From contig NZ_CP025624.1 of assembly GCF_002874965.1 (NCBI RefSeq), positions 2,356,001 to 2,420,000 of the forward strand: a stretch of 64,000 nt of DNA. Direction: 5' to 3'. The stretch is from Pseudomonas sp. NC02 (lineage in GTDB: Bacteria; Pseudomonadota; Gammaproteobacteria; Pseudomonadales; Pseudomonadaceae). The position numbers were made by a program, and so were the translations under genes. The notes under the pieces are model-generated. The model had not been told where the DNA came from and made no database searches. It saw only the letters and a program-made list of their open reading frames with translations. This document shows positions 1 to 8,071 of the stretch, in pieces. The first letter of the stretch is position 1; every line of letters starts with the position of its first letter.

Positions 1-420
1 AACGACACGGCGATCATCCAGGAAGGAGTGATGTGTAACGGCTATTTCTTCGACGAGGTGCACGGGCTGGACTGGCTGCAAAACGATGTACAGACCGCCG
101 TCTACAACCTGCTCTACACCGGCGCTACAAAGACCCCGCAAACGGACCCTGGTATTAACCGCATCGTTTCAACCATCGATAGCCGAATGGACCAAGGTGT
201 TACCAACGGCCTGATGGCGCCTGGCCAATGGAATGGCCCGGCATTCGGCGCAATTACTACCGGACAGTTCTTGACCAAGGGCTACTACACCTACGCACCC
301 CCTGTGGCAACCCAGGCCCAGGCAGACCGCGAGGCTCGTAAAGCGCCGGTTATTCAATGCGCCGTCAAGCTGGCGGGCGCCGTCCACTTCGCCGACGTCA
401 TCATCAACGTCAATCGCTGA
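1..420 (+). CDS. Phage tail sheath protein, DUF3383 family (C-terminal part)
   Basis: The reading frame is open from the first base, so the gene begins outside the window; the ATG at 28 is internal. About 139 C-terminal residues are visible. They carry the features of the DUF3383 family, whose members sit at the sheath position of contractile-tail phages: the stretch around [10 protein letters not shown], the PQTDPG motif, the APGQWNG motif and a C-terminus ending in VNR. The sheath subunit contracts around the tube to drive it through the host envelope. The next gene, 13 bases on, encodes the tube-like DUF3277 protein, the usual sheath-tube pairing. The assignment rests on family resemblance and gene order. 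Confidence 0.8.
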   Translation, partial: NDTAIIQEGVMCNGYFFDEVHGLDWLQNDVQTAVYNLLYTGATKTPQTDPGINRIVSTIDSRMDQGVTNGLMAPGQWNGPAFGAITTGQFLTKGYYTYAPPVATQAQADREARKAPVIQCAVKLAGAVHFADVIINVNR

Positions 421-433
421 TCGGAGCTGATCA

Positions 434-874
434 ATGCCTACTTATAGTTTTCTCGATGTAAACGCCACCCTGGTGGGCGCCGGCGCGGTTATCGACCTTG
501 GCGCAGGGTCTGCCAACGCCGAAGAGGGTATTTCTACCGCGATGGTGGACGACAAAAACACCATGCTCATTGGTGCTGATGGTGAGGGTATGCACTCATT
601 GCACGCAGGCAAGTCCGGCACGGTCACGGTGCGCCTACTCAAGACATCGCCACAGAACGCCAAGCTGATGGCGCTTTATGACGCGCAGGGGCTCAGTTCT
701 TCGCTATGGGGGATGAACGTCATCACCATCACCAACAGCGCGAGTGGCGATGCCATCGGGTGCCGCGGCTGCGCGTTCAAGAAGCGACCTGACCTGAACT
801 ACAAGAAGGACGGCGATATTGTTGAATGGGTCTTCGACTCGATCAAAATCGACGCGATCCTGGGGACCTACTGA
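434..874 (+). CDS. Phage tail tube-like protein, DUF3277 family
   Basis: 146 residues, the typical length of DUF3277 proteins. It begins MPTYSFLDVNATLVG, with a characteristic mid-part about conversion of a metal-free beta-rich fold (GEGMHSLHAGKSGTVTVRLL) and a cysteine pair in GCRGCAFKKRPDL. Members of the family lie directly after the DUF3383 sheath and are inferred to form the inner tail tube. The start is the ATG at 434, with GGAG at 423-426 as ribosome binding site. Its TGA stop (872-874) overlaps the ATG of the next gene by one base, so translation of tube and chaperone is probably coupled. Confidence 0.8.
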   Translation: MPTYSFLDVNATLVGAGAVIDLGAGSANAEEGISTAMVDDKNTMLIGADGEGMHSLHAGKSGTVTVRLLKTSPQNAKLMALYDAQGLSSSLWGMNVITITNSASGDAIGCRGCAFKKRPDLNYKKDGDIVEWVFDSIKIDAILGTY

Positions 875-1356
875 TGAGCGAGTTCGATTTAGGCGCCGAT
901 ACCTACCGCATCAGCAAGTTGAATACCTTTCAGCAGTTCCACCTGTCGCGCAAGGTGGCACCGGTCATCCCGACGCTGATCCCGGTGTTCCTAAAGCTCA
1001 AAGGCTCCGCGAAAGCGTTGGCTGCTGCAGCTTCAGCAGACGACAACACGGAATCGGATGGGGCGCCACTCAGTGGCGATCTGGAGGGCCTTGCATCGCT
1101 GATGCAGCCCTTTGCTGACGGCATCGCCAACATGCCCGACGAAACTGCAGAGTTCATCCTTTCCACCTGCCTGGGCGTTGTTCAGCGCAAGCAGGGCACA
1201 GCCTGGTTCCCGGTGTGGAACGCCAGCCAGAAAGTCTGCATGTTCGATGACCTCGACCTGGGTGTGATGCTCAAGCTGTCCGTGCGTGTGATCACCGAGT
1301 CGCTGGGCCCTTTTTTACGCGGGATGCTTACCGGCCAGGGCACTCCCGTGGCCTGA
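874..1356 (+). CDS. Phage tail assembly chaperone (gpG-like, zero frame)
   Basis: 160 residues starting MSEFDLGADTYRISKL. The ATG at 874 overlaps the stop of the tube gene; an upstream in-frame ATG at 826 lies inside the tube gene and is rejected. The position between tube and tape measure is that of tail assembly chaperones, which coat the tape measure during tail assembly. The last part of the gene contains a strong slippery heptamer (T TTT TTA, 1311-1317), and the -1 frame stays open to 1541 without its own start, so a minority of ribosomes probably make a longer G-T fusion as in phage lambda. The zero-frame product ends at TGA 1354-1356. Confidence 0.8.
   Translation: MSEFDLGADTYRISKLNTFQQFHLSRKVAPVIPTLIPVFLKLKGSAKALAAAASADDNTESDGAPLSGDLEGLASLMQPFADGIANMPDETAEFILSTCLGVVQRKQGTAWFPVWNASQKVCMFDDLDLGVMLKLSVRVITESLGPFLRGMLTGQGTPVA
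1311..1317 (+). other. Probable -1 ribosomal frameshift site
   Basis: In the chaperone frame the codons read CCT TTT TTA, giving the heptamer T TTT TTA of the X XXY YYZ type. A second overlapping heptamer, C CCT TTT, lies at 1308-1314. Downstream, GGCCAGGG (1333-1340) can pair with CCCGTGGCC (1345-1353) around a CACT loop with one bulged base, forming a strong hairpin that could stimulate slippage, although the 15-base spacer is longer than usual. After slippage at TTA the next codon starts at 1317. Confidence 0.7.
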
Positions 1357-1541
1357 CGGTCGAACTTGAAAAGCTGCCCAACGGCGAGGATTGGCTGCTC
1401 ATCCCGGTTCATGAGGGTATGTGCCTGTATGAGTCACTGCTGAACGGCACACTCGACCTTTCTGACATCGCAAAAATGAACGATTCACTGCTGATCCGCG
1501 CCGAAAACAGGGAGCGGATGCGCCAGGCCCTGGAGAATTAA
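1317..1541 (+). CDS. Frameshift extension of the tail assembly chaperone (gpT-like, -1 frame)
   Basis: In the -1 frame relative to the chaperone, an open stretch runs from 1251 to the TAA at 1539-1541. Read from the slippery site it gives about 74 residues containing LEKLPNGEDWLLIPVHEG and ending RERMRQALEN. The only in-frame ATG is at 1419, in the middle of this well-formed sequence, and there is no ribosome binding site, so it is best explained as the T part of a G-T fusion made by -1 frameshifting. It ends one base before the tape measure ATG at 1542. In lambda the T part links the chaperone to the tail tube protein; that role is inferred here. Confidence 0.7.
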   Translation, partial: TRDAYRPGHSRGLTVELEKLPNGEDWLLIPVHEGMCLYESLLNGTLDLSDIAKMNDSLLIRAENRERMRQALEN

Positions 1542-3242
1542 ATGGCTGATCAAGACGTCATCAAGGAGTTCTTGGTTGGCCTGGGCTTCAAGGTTGATCA
1601 GAAAGGTGCGAAGGATTTCAGCGCCGGCATCGACACTGCGACCAAGAGCGTCGTGCGCCTGGTGACTGTAATTGCCGGTGCGTCGCTGACAGTGGCGGCG
1701 GGGGTATCGGCGTTCGCCTCCAACCTTGAGGGGCTGTATTACGCCTCCCAGCGCGTGGGCTCTTCCGCTGAAAGCCTAAAATCCGCCGAGTATGCTGCCA
1801 GGGATCTGGGGGCATCGGCGGATGAAGCCCGTGGCTCCATAGAGGGCATGGCCAAGTTTCTGCGTGACAACCCTGGTGGTGAGGATTTCCTCAAGGGCAT
1901 CGGGGTACAGACGCGGGACGCAAACGGCAATTTGCGTGACACCGCCGATCTGCTGGCCAACGTTGGGCAAAAACTGAAAGCCATGCCCTGGTACCAGGCA
2001 AACCAGTACGCCGGGGTGCTTGGCATTGATGAACGAACCCTGCGGGCGATCCAAGACGACAAGTTCGGCGCGAAGCTGGAGCAGAACCGCAAAAAACTTC
2101 GGGATAGCGGGCTGGACCAGGCCACCAAGGACGCCCATGCGTTCATGGAGACGCTGCGCGAAGTCGGGCTGCAGTTCGAAGTTTTTTCCGTTGAGGTTCA
2201 GTCGGCGCTCATGCGCAAGCTCGGCCCGGACCTGAAGCGTTTCGCGGAGTGGTTTCAACAGAACGGCCCAATGATCGCCGACCGTATTGCCGATATCGCT
2301 GTGAAGCTGATCGACTTCGCGGAGAAGTCCGGCCCATACCTTCAGAAAATATGGGACTTCTTCGTCAAGCTGGATGAGTCCACTGACGGGTGGAGTACGC
2401 GAATCATCGTGCTGCTGGGCTTGTTGAATGCGCTGGGCGCACTGTCGCTGGTAAGTGGCATCGCTCGCCTGGCTGGATCGTTCTTTACCTTGGGTGCTTC
2501 CATCGCCGGGCTGTCCGGCGCTGCTGCGATCCTGACGCCGCTCGCCGGCGCTACTGCGCTGCTGTACTCGCCAACGCTTAACGATGGTGAGGACGAGATA
2601 GTCCGGAAGATCAGGGAGCGGCAAGGGCTTTCGCCTGTTGAAGAGCAGACCCCCGACCAGGCAGCCAGGGAGCGGGCCCGGTCTGATGCCTGGCGCAAGA
2701 ATCAGGACGTCGACAAGGACAAGTCCAACTTCGTTTCCGACTTTTTCGAGAACATGGGCTGGACCAAGGAGCAGGCCGCCGGTATCACCGCCAACCTGGC
2801 GGCAGAGAGCAACTTAGACCCGAAGGCGCGCGGCGACTGGGGGCGGGCTCGTGGCATTGCACAGTGGCACCGGGATCGGCAGGACAAGTTCGAAGAGTGG
2901 GCTGGATTCAACCTCATGGATGACCGGGCGGACCTGATCAAGCAGATGGAATTTGTTCAACACGAACTGACCGAGGGTGCTGAGCAGAAGGCGGGCAATC
3001 TGCTGAAGGCCACACAGAATGCCCAGGACGCCGGTGCCGTGGTCTCCAAGTACTACGAACGGCCCAGGGATACGGACCGTGAGGCAGCGGTGCGCGGTGA
3101 AATGGCCTCGCAGCTCATCCAGACGACCAACATCACGGTCAACGGGGCGACTGATCCTGCTGCAACCGCAAACGCTGTGGGCGGTGCACAGAGCCGGGTA
3201 AACCAGGAACTGACCCGCAATATGAATACGGCGGTGAACTGA
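1542..3242 (+). CDS. Tail tape measure protein with phage tail lysozyme domain
   Basis: 566 residues, short for a tape measure, which predicts a short tail. The N-terminal 300 residues are helical with small repeats of Ala and Gly; a hydrophobic stretch at about 285-345 probably acts in the membrane during DNA entry. From about residue 394 to 525 there is a phage tail lysozyme domain: DFFENMGWTKEQAAGITANLAAESNL, with the Glu in AAESN as the likely catalytic acid, then GIAQWHRDRQ. Such a domain would cut peptidoglycan locally while the tail penetrates. The ATG at 1542 directly follows the stop of the chaperone extension. The order chaperone then tape measure is canonical. Confidence 0.85.
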   Translation: MADQDVIKEFLVGLGFKVDQKGAKDFSAGIDTATKSVVRLVTVIAGASLTVAAGVSAFASNLEGLYYASQRVGSSAESLKSAEYAARDLGASADEARGSIEGMAKFLRDNPGGEDFLKGIGVQTRDANGNLRDTADLLANVGQKLKAMPWYQANQYAGVLGIDERTLRAIQDDKFGAKLEQNRKKLRDSGLDQATKDAHAFMETLREVGLQFEVFSVEVQSALMRKLGPDLKRFAEWFQQNGPMIADRIADIAVKLIDFAEKSGPYLQKIWDFFVKLDESTDGWSTRIIVLLGLLNALGALSLVSGIARLAGSFFTLGASIAGLSGAAAILTPLAGATALLYSPTLNDGEDEIVRKIRERQGLSPVEEQTPDQAARERARSDAWRKNQDVDKDKSNFVSDFFENMGWTKEQAAGITANLAAESNLDPKARGDWGRARGIAQWHRDRQDKFEEWAGFNLMDDRADLIKQMEFVQHELTEGAEQKAGNLLKATQNAQDAGAVVSKYYERPRDTDREAAVRGEMASQLIQTTNITVNGATDPAATANAVGGAQSRVNQELTRNMNTAVN

Positions 3243-3243
3243 T

Positions 3244-3834
3244 ATGCCCAACTTTGCAGGCTTCATCACCATCGACCCAAAGCGATCGATCGGCAGTATC
3301 GTGGCCCACGTCACCATGGAAGAGGTGGCCACGGACGAACTGCAGATCACGGAACACCCTGTTGAACTGGGCGCCAACGTAACTGACCACGCCTTCAAGA
3401 AGCCGGCCGACCTGGTGATCAGGTGTGGCTGGAGCAACGCAAGTCTTGGCGGCGTGCTCAATGGCGTCAAAGGCTTGGTATCGGCGCTGACAGGTGGCGA
3501 TGCCTTCGGGTCCGACTACGTTTCAGGGGTCTATAACCAGCTGCTGGCCCTTCAGGAGTCGCGTATACCGTTCGACGTCTCAACCGGCAAGCGCCTCTAC
3601 ACCAACATGCTGATGCGCAGCTTGAGCCAGACCACGGACGAGAAGAGCGAATACACGCTGATGGTGACGGCCGTTTTCAAACAGGTCCTCATCGTTCAGA
3701 CACAGGCCACAACCTTGCCGCCCAAGGATGACCAGGCACAGCCCGAATCAACTGCTGAAACCGCAGACGCGGGTACCAAGCAGGCGGTTGTGGGAGTTCC
3801 TGCGCCTGGCGGCTGGCAGCCACCAAACGGGTAA
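3244..3834 (+). CDS. Dit-like baseplate/tail protein
   Basis: 196 residues beginning MPNFAGFITIDPKRSIGSIVAHVTMEE. The N-terminal 150 residues fit Dit-like phage tail proteins: a conserved entry strand, the phrase ELQITEHPVELGANVTDHAFKKP near residues 33-57, and FDVSTGKRLYTNML near 115-128. In contractile tails these proteins form the ring joining tube and baseplate. The C-terminus (about 160-196) is a low-complexity acidic and proline-rich tail. The ATG follows one base after the tape measure stop. The family call is good; the exact ring position is inferred from gene order. Confidence 0.75.
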   Translation: MPNFAGFITIDPKRSIGSIVAHVTMEEVATDELQITEHPVELGANVTDHAFKKPADLVIRCGWSNASLGGVLNGVKGLVSALTGGDAFGSDYVSGVYNQLLALQESRIPFDVSTGKRLYTNMLMRSLSQTTDEKSEYTLMVTAVFKQVLIVQTQATTLPPKDDQAQPESTAETADAGTKQAVVGVPAPGGWQPPNG

Positions 3835-3838
3835 GCCC

Positions 3839-4153
3839 ATGGCAAATTTTGAAATTCCGCTGAGTCCGGATCCGCAGACCTTCAGCATATCGCTGTCGGG
3901 CATTGATTACCGGCTCACGGTGCAATGGCGCAATGCGGATCAGGCTGGCTGGGTACTGGATATCGCCGACACCAGTGCGAACCCGATCATCCAGGGGATC
4001 CCTCTGGTGACCGGGGTCAACCTGTTGCAGCAGTACGCCTACCTTGGGTTCACCGGCGTGTTGTGGGTGCAGACCACAGCGGATCCCGATGCAGTGCCGA
4101 CCTTCGACAATCTCGGGGTCGGCTCGCACCTTTACTGGTGGACTAGCGATTAG
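3839..4153 (+). CDS. Phage baseplate plug protein (Pam3 gp18-like)
   Basis: 104 residues, MANFEIPLSPDPQTFSISLSG, rich in beta strands, with the typical ending GVGSHLYWW. Proteins of this size and sequence lie between Dit-like and hub genes in compact contractile phages, and the cyanophage Pam3 homologue plugs the baseplate. The chosen ATG is at 3839, four bases after the previous stop; an upstream in-frame start at 3728 would lie inside the Dit-like gene. The final codons overlap the stop of the small gene on the opposite strand by four bases. Confidence 0.7.
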   Translation: MANFEIPLSPDPQTFSISLSGIDYRLTVQWRNADQAGWVLDIADTSANPIIQGIPLVTGVNLLQQYAYLGFTGVLWVQTTADPDAVPTFDNLGVGSHLYWWTSD

Positions 4154-4386
4154 TCGTTCCCGTCGCGGATGAACGTGAATGGGTTGTTGTCCTTGCTTAT
4201 GGAGCCCCCGCATTCGAAAACAACGCTAAAACTGCCGTTGGAACCTGAAAAGTGTGCTGTCCCAGCAGGTGGTGAAATTCTCGAGTAGTCGATCGAAAGA
4301 AAGAGCTTGCCGTCCTTGTTGTAGATGCGGTTAAGCCAGTACCGGATGATTTCATCAATGAAATCGCTAGGTTTTTTGTATCCCAT
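4150..4386 (-). CDS. Hypothetical small protein, reverse strand in tail operon
   Basis: 78 residues starting MGYKKPSDFIDEIIRYWLNRIYNKDGKL. I do not recognise the family. It fills an otherwise empty 260-base gap in the tail operon on the opposite strand, has lower GC than its neighbours and ordinary amino acid composition, which supports a real gene. AAGGA lies directly upstream of the ATG, closer than ideal. No signal peptide or membrane segment. The position and composition suggest an extra gene expressed separately from the tail operon (a moron). It could also be an untranslated spacer. Confidence 0.5.
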   Translation of the reverse strand: MGYKKPSDFIDEIIRYWLNRIYNKDGKLFLSIDYSRISPPAGTAHFSGSNGSFSVVFECGGSISKDNNPFTFIRDGND

Positions 4387-4415
4387 TTCCTTGCCTCAAT
4401 CCTTGTTGGTGACCC

Positions 4416-5396
4416 ATGAGCGTACCCCAATACCTTCGTCAAATCAGCCTCAAGGTCGGCGATGCCGATGAGGCCCTTGATCTGTCAGACATGCGCATTC
4501 GATTCGTGGTGCGCCGTGGCGATATCAGCACACCCAACACCGCTGATATCCGGGTGTACAACCTCAGTGACGATACGATTAAGAAAATTCAAAGGGAGTT
4601 TGAGCGGGTCGTTCTCCAGGCTGGATATGCCGGTAACTACGGGACAATTTTCGATGGGACCATTAAGCAGGTCAGGCGTGGACGCGAAAGCCAGACGGAC
4701 ACCTACATCGATATAACTGCCGCCGATGGTGACAGCGCTTATAACTTTGGGGTCATGAACGTGACTCTTGCTGCAGGGTCGACCGCCCAAGATCACCTTG
4801 ATCAGGCGCTGAAGTCCCTGGCATCTCGCGGTATCACCATGGGGGAAGCCCCGGAACTGTCTGCCGCCAAGCTGCCGCGCGGGAAGGTGTTCTACGGCAT
4901 GACGCGAGACTTCCTCGATATTTTGGGGAAAACGCAGGACGTCAGCTGGAGCTTTCAGGATGGGAAGCTGACACTTATCCCGAACAACGCCTACCTTCCC
5001 GGCGAGGCCGTAGTTGTGACCTCTGCCACAGGGATGGTAGGGCTGCCGGAGCAAAACCAGAACGGAATAAATGTTAAGACGCTACTTAACCCAGGGATAA
5101 GAGTAGGGAAGCGGATAAAGCTGGACAATGCCAGCATCCAAAGACTGAGGCTTAACCCAGCGCCATTGGGGCAGGCATCTGTGGATTTAGCTCTTGTCCA
5201 GATCAGGACGGATTCGGACGGACTTTATAAGGTGCTTGTTGCCGACCACTATGGTGATAACCGCGGCAATGACTGGTACACCGAGACGATCTGCATTTCG
5301 GTTGATGCATCTGTTACAAATGGCTCAATGATAAAGGCCGGCACGGGCATTCCCGGTGTTATCGCTGCACCAGGTCCGGTGAAGCCATTCGGTTAA
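4416..5396 (+). CDS. Baseplate hub protein (gp27-like)
   Basis: 326 residues, MSVPQYLRQISLKVGDADEALDLSDMRIRF. The N-terminal 100 residues show the pattern of phage hub proteins: FVVRRGDISTPNTADIRVYNLSDDTIKKI followed by VVLQAGYAGNYGTIFDGTIKQVRRGRES. The gene sits between plug and spike, the place of the hub that anchors the spike trimer in contractile tails. No enzymatic motif is visible. The 3' end overlaps the reverse-strand gene 5393-5824 by four bases. Confidence 0.75.
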   Translation: MSVPQYLRQISLKVGDADEALDLSDMRIRFVVRRGDISTPNTADIRVYNLSDDTIKKIQREFERVVLQAGYAGNYGTIFDGTIKQVRRGRESQTDTYIDITAADGDSAYNFGVMNVTLAAGSTAQDHLDQALKSLASRGITMGEAPELSAAKLPRGKVFYGMTRDFLDILGKTQDVSWSFQDGKLTLIPNNAYLPGEAVVVTSATGMVGLPEQNQNGINVKTLLNPGIRVGKRIKLDNASIQRLRLNPAPLGQASVDLALVQIRTDSDGLYKVLVADHYGDNRGNDWYTETICISVDASVTNGSMIKAGTGIPGVIAAPGPVKPFG

Positions 5397-5824
5397 TCTT
5401 GGCCTTTGTGGCACCACTGCCCTTTCTGGTAGGCGCGAGTGCAAGGCTCGTAGTTGGCTCTGTTGTAAATCGATTTTGTTACGGTCGCTGCTCCCGACTT
5501 GTCCACTTTGGCAGTGACGTATGCGTTCTCCGTGGCTTTTGAAACCAGGCCATTTTCGAATACCCGAACCACGCCCCCGCCAAGCGTCCTGCCCCAGCAC
5601 GCCTTCATAGGTAACGCCACTCCGGTGGTGGTGTATTCGCGCATGTTCTTTGCCTCCGCAATAGGGAGCTTGCAAGGCCGATCCTCATAAAAGACCTCAA
5701 TGGCGGATCGCGCATTGAATTGATCGCCCACGAACATGTGGTCGGCACCAGGATCAACAAGAACTGTTTCTGCAAAGGCGTTCGATGCGGAGGCAATAAG
5801 GATGACGGCTAGTATTTTTTTCAA
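5393..5824 (-). CDS. Hypothetical exported protein, reverse strand in tail operon
   Basis: 143 residues. A clear signal peptide opens the protein: a basic start (Lys-Lys), a hydrophobic stretch ILAVILIASAS and the cleavage-type sequence NAFA before ETV. The start is a TTG at 5822-5824, six bases downstream of a perfect GGAGGT ribosome binding site, so the longer frame upstream is rejected. The mature part has three Cys (CKLP, CWGR, CTRAY) plus CHKG near the end, suggesting disulfides in the periplasm. Family not recognised. Its control region overlaps that of the spike gene at 5837. It looks like a lysogenic-conversion or accessory gene rather than a tail part. Confidence 0.7.
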   Translation of the reverse strand: MKKILAVILIASASNAFAETVLVDPGADHMFVGDQFNARSAIEVFYEDRPCKLPIAEAKNMREYTTTGVALPMKACWGRTLGGGVVRVFENGLVSKATENAYVTAKVDKSGAATVTKSIYNRANYEPCTRAYQKGQWCHKGQD

Positions 5825-5836
5825 GGTGACACCTCC

Positions 5837-6541
5837 ATGAATGTGCTTGAACGGTTCGATGATCTTGTCGCAGCGCAGAAAGTCGCCCTCGGCGGGTGGC
5901 AGTCCAAGATACAGACTGCTATCCCCGGAATAATTCAGTCCTTCGACCCACAGTCTATGACCTGCACCGTACAGCCGGCAATCAATGGCCAGGTGCGGGA
6001 TGAGACGGGCGCGTTGACTGGCGTTGAATTGCCGCTGCTCGTGGACTGCCCGGTGCAGTTCCCGGCCGGAGGCGGCTGCACGCTGACCTTTCCTGTGAAG
6101 GCCGGCGATGAGTGCCTGGTGGTGTTCTCGTCTCGCTGCATTGATGCCTGGTGGCAGTCGGGCGGCGTCCAGGTACAGCCCGAGTTGCGTATGCATGATC
6201 TGTCGGACGGGTTCGTCCTGCTGGGCTTTCGCTCTCAACCTCGGGTGATTAGCGGCATCAGCACCACTTCGGCGCAACTGCGTACAGACGACGGCGCCGC
6301 CTTCGTTGAAGTGAACTCAACCACTCACGCGATCAACGCCACGACTTCGGGGTCGGCTTCGGTCAGCGCCCAGGGTGGCATTACGCTCACTGCTCCGCTG
6401 GTGACCATCAATGGCGACGTGCAGGTGAACGGCAAGGTCACCACCAGCGGTGACGTGATGGCTGGAACCATCAGCCTGATGAACCACAAAACCAGCGGCG
6501 TGACACCTGGCAGCGGAACAAGCGGAGGACCTGTGCCATGA
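5837..6541 (+). CDS. Gp138-family membrane-puncturing spike
   Basis: 234 residues. The N-terminal half (about 1-130) fits the Gp138 N-terminal OB-type domain: IPGIIQSFDPQSMTCTVQPAI, LVDCPVQFPAGGG and the DECLVVFSSRCIDAWWQ motif. The second half turns into repeated short beta strands (residues about 145-215, including ITLTAPLVTINGDVQVNGKVTTSGDV), the expected triple beta-helix of the spike. It pierces the outer membrane at contraction. The ATG at 5837 has the weak AAGGTGA upstream. The stop overlaps the next gene by four bases. Confidence 0.85.
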   Translation: MNVLERFDDLVAAQKVALGGWQSKIQTAIPGIIQSFDPQSMTCTVQPAINGQVRDETGALTGVELPLLVDCPVQFPAGGGCTLTFPVKAGDECLVVFSSRCIDAWWQSGGVQVQPELRMHDLSDGFVLLGFRSQPRVISGISTTSAQLRTDDGAAFVEVNSTTHAINATTSGSASVSAQGGITLTAPLVTINGDVQVNGKVTTSGDVMAGTISLMNHKTSGVTPGSGTSGGPVP

Positions 6542-6891
6542 GATACCGAAAGCTCGACGCCAACGGCGATTACACATTCGGCAACCAGCAGGCGGACTTC
6601 CTTCGCGACTCTCCCGAGGCCGTGGCCCAGGCCGTGAATACGCGGCTCAAGCTCGATCAGGGCGAGTGGTTCCTCGACAAAACTGAGGGGATGCCATGGG
6701 GTACTGAAGTACTGGGTGAGCGCACCGCGGCGACCCGGGACTCTGCGGTGCAAAAGCGAATCCTCGGAACCCAAGGGATGGCCCAAATCGACAGCTACGA
6801 AAGTGTTGTTGATCCAGAAACCCGGAAATTCACACCGACTGCCGAAATCACAACGGTATACGGACAGACAACCATCACCGGGACACCATAA
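6538..6891 (+). CDS. Baseplate wedge/sheath-initiator protein (gp25-like)
   Basis: 117 residues, MRYRKLDANGDYTFGNQQADFL. The pattern EAVAQAVNTRLKLDQGEWFLDKTEGMPW near residues 28-55 is characteristic of gp25/W-like wedge proteins, which start sheath polymerisation on the baseplate. It is overlapped at its 5' end by the spike gene (ATGA overlap) and ends one base before the baseplate J gene. No other function is likely in this position. Confidence 0.75.
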   Translation: MRYRKLDANGDYTFGNQQADFLRDSPEAVAQAVNTRLKLDQGEWFLDKTEGMPWGTEVLGERTAATRDSAVQKRILGTQGMAQIDSYESVVDPETRKFTPTAEITTVYGQTTITGTP

Positions 6892-8070
6892 ATGGCCTCT
6901 CCAACAGCAGCGGTTATCACGCCTACCGGTATCACTGCGCCTTCCTATGCGGAGGTCCTGGCTTACCTACAGTCGCAGTACAGATCAATTTACGGTGCGG
7001 ACGTCTACCTTGAGCCCGACTCTCAGGATGGACAGTTTTTGGCGGTGCAGGCTCTGGCTATCAGCGATGCCAATGCCGCAACAATCGCCGCATACCTGTC
7101 GTTCTCACCGAGTACCGCGCAGAGTGCCGGTCTTTCTAACAACGTGAAGATCAACGGTATCGCCCGGGCTATCCCAACCAACTCACAGGTTGACCTGGTC
7201 ATCATCGGGCAGGCGGGCACCGTCATCACCAGCGGCCTTGTCGAGGATCAAAACAGCAACAAATGGGCGTTACCGGCCTCAGTGACGATACCGCCCGCGG
7301 GAACCATCACGGTGACGGCAACCTGTACCGCACTCGGCGCCGTCTCCGCCGGCGTGGACCAGGTCAACAAAATCGTGACCTCCACCAGGGGCTGGCAAAG
7401 CGTCACCAACCCGGACATCGCAACAGTGGGCGCACCGGTCGAAACAGATCCAGCTCTACGCAGCCGGCAGAAGATATCGACAGCATTGCCATCCAGAACC
7501 GTGTTGGAAGGGACAATTGGCGCGGTGGCCAGTGTCTCCGGCGTAACGCGATATGTTGCTTACGACAATGACACCAGCGTCACCGACGCGAATGGCATCC
7601 CCGCGAACCACTTGGCAATGGTTGTCGAGGGCGGGGATATTTTTGCCATCGCATCAGCTATTGCTGCGAAAAAAGGGCCAGGCGGAGGAACGTACGGTAC
7701 GACTTCGGCGACCGTGACGAACGTCTACGGCATGCCGATAACAATCAGTTTCTTCAGGCCCATCTATCAAGCAATCACGTCGGCTGCATCCATCAAGGCC
7801 TTGCCTGGCTATAACTCAACGATCGGCGAAGCGTTGAAAAAGGCGGTATCGGACTACGTAAACCAAGTGATGATCGGAGGTGGACCAAGCGGCACCGTTG
7901 AGTGGGCGGACGCTTTGACCGCTGCCAATAGCGTCCCAGGCAGTGGGACATTCAAGCTTACGGCTCTTTCGATATCAGGCCCTGGCGGCGCTGGAGCCCC
8001 CGACGTTCCACTGGCCTTCAACCAGGCCGCATCCTGCACGCCTGCGAGCGTCGTTCTCACGGTGACCTGA
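6892..8070 (+). CDS. Baseplate J/gp47-family protein
   Basis: 392 residues, the normal length for baseplate J proteins. Typical features are the N-terminal EVLAYLQSQYRSIYGADVYLEPDSQDGQFLA block (about 20-50), TDPALRSRQKISTALPSRTVLEGTIGAVASVSGV (about 185-220) and a C-terminal GGG-rich part. J proteins build the wedge arms that connect the baseplate centre to the fibres. It starts directly after the gp25-like gene and ends one base before the DUF2612 gene, so the set is one operon. Confidence 0.9.
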   Translation: MASPTAAVITPTGITAPSYAEVLAYLQSQYRSIYGADVYLEPDSQDGQFLAVQALAISDANAATIAAYLSFSPSTAQSAGLSNNVKINGIARAIPTNSQVDLVIIGQAGTVITSGLVEDQNSNKWALPASVTIPPAGTITVTATCTALGAVSAGVDQVNKIVTSTRGWQSVTNPDIATVGAPVETDPALRSRQKISTALPSRTVLEGTIGAVASVSGVTRYVAYDNDTSVTDANGIPANHLAMVVEGGDIFAIASAIAAKKGPGGGTYGTTSATVTNVYGMPITISFFRPIYQAITSAASIKALPGYNSTIGEALKKAVSDYVNQVMIGGGPSGTVEWADALTAANSVPGSGTFKLTALSISGPGGAGAPDVPLAFNQAASCTPASVVLTVT

Positions 8071-8071
8071 C

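Noticed and set aside
3689..4213. 174-residue reverse-strand frame opposite the Dit-like and plug genes
   Set aside because: It overlaps two tail genes with clear family matches and has no start signal. Only the separate frame at 4150-4386 is kept as a candidate.
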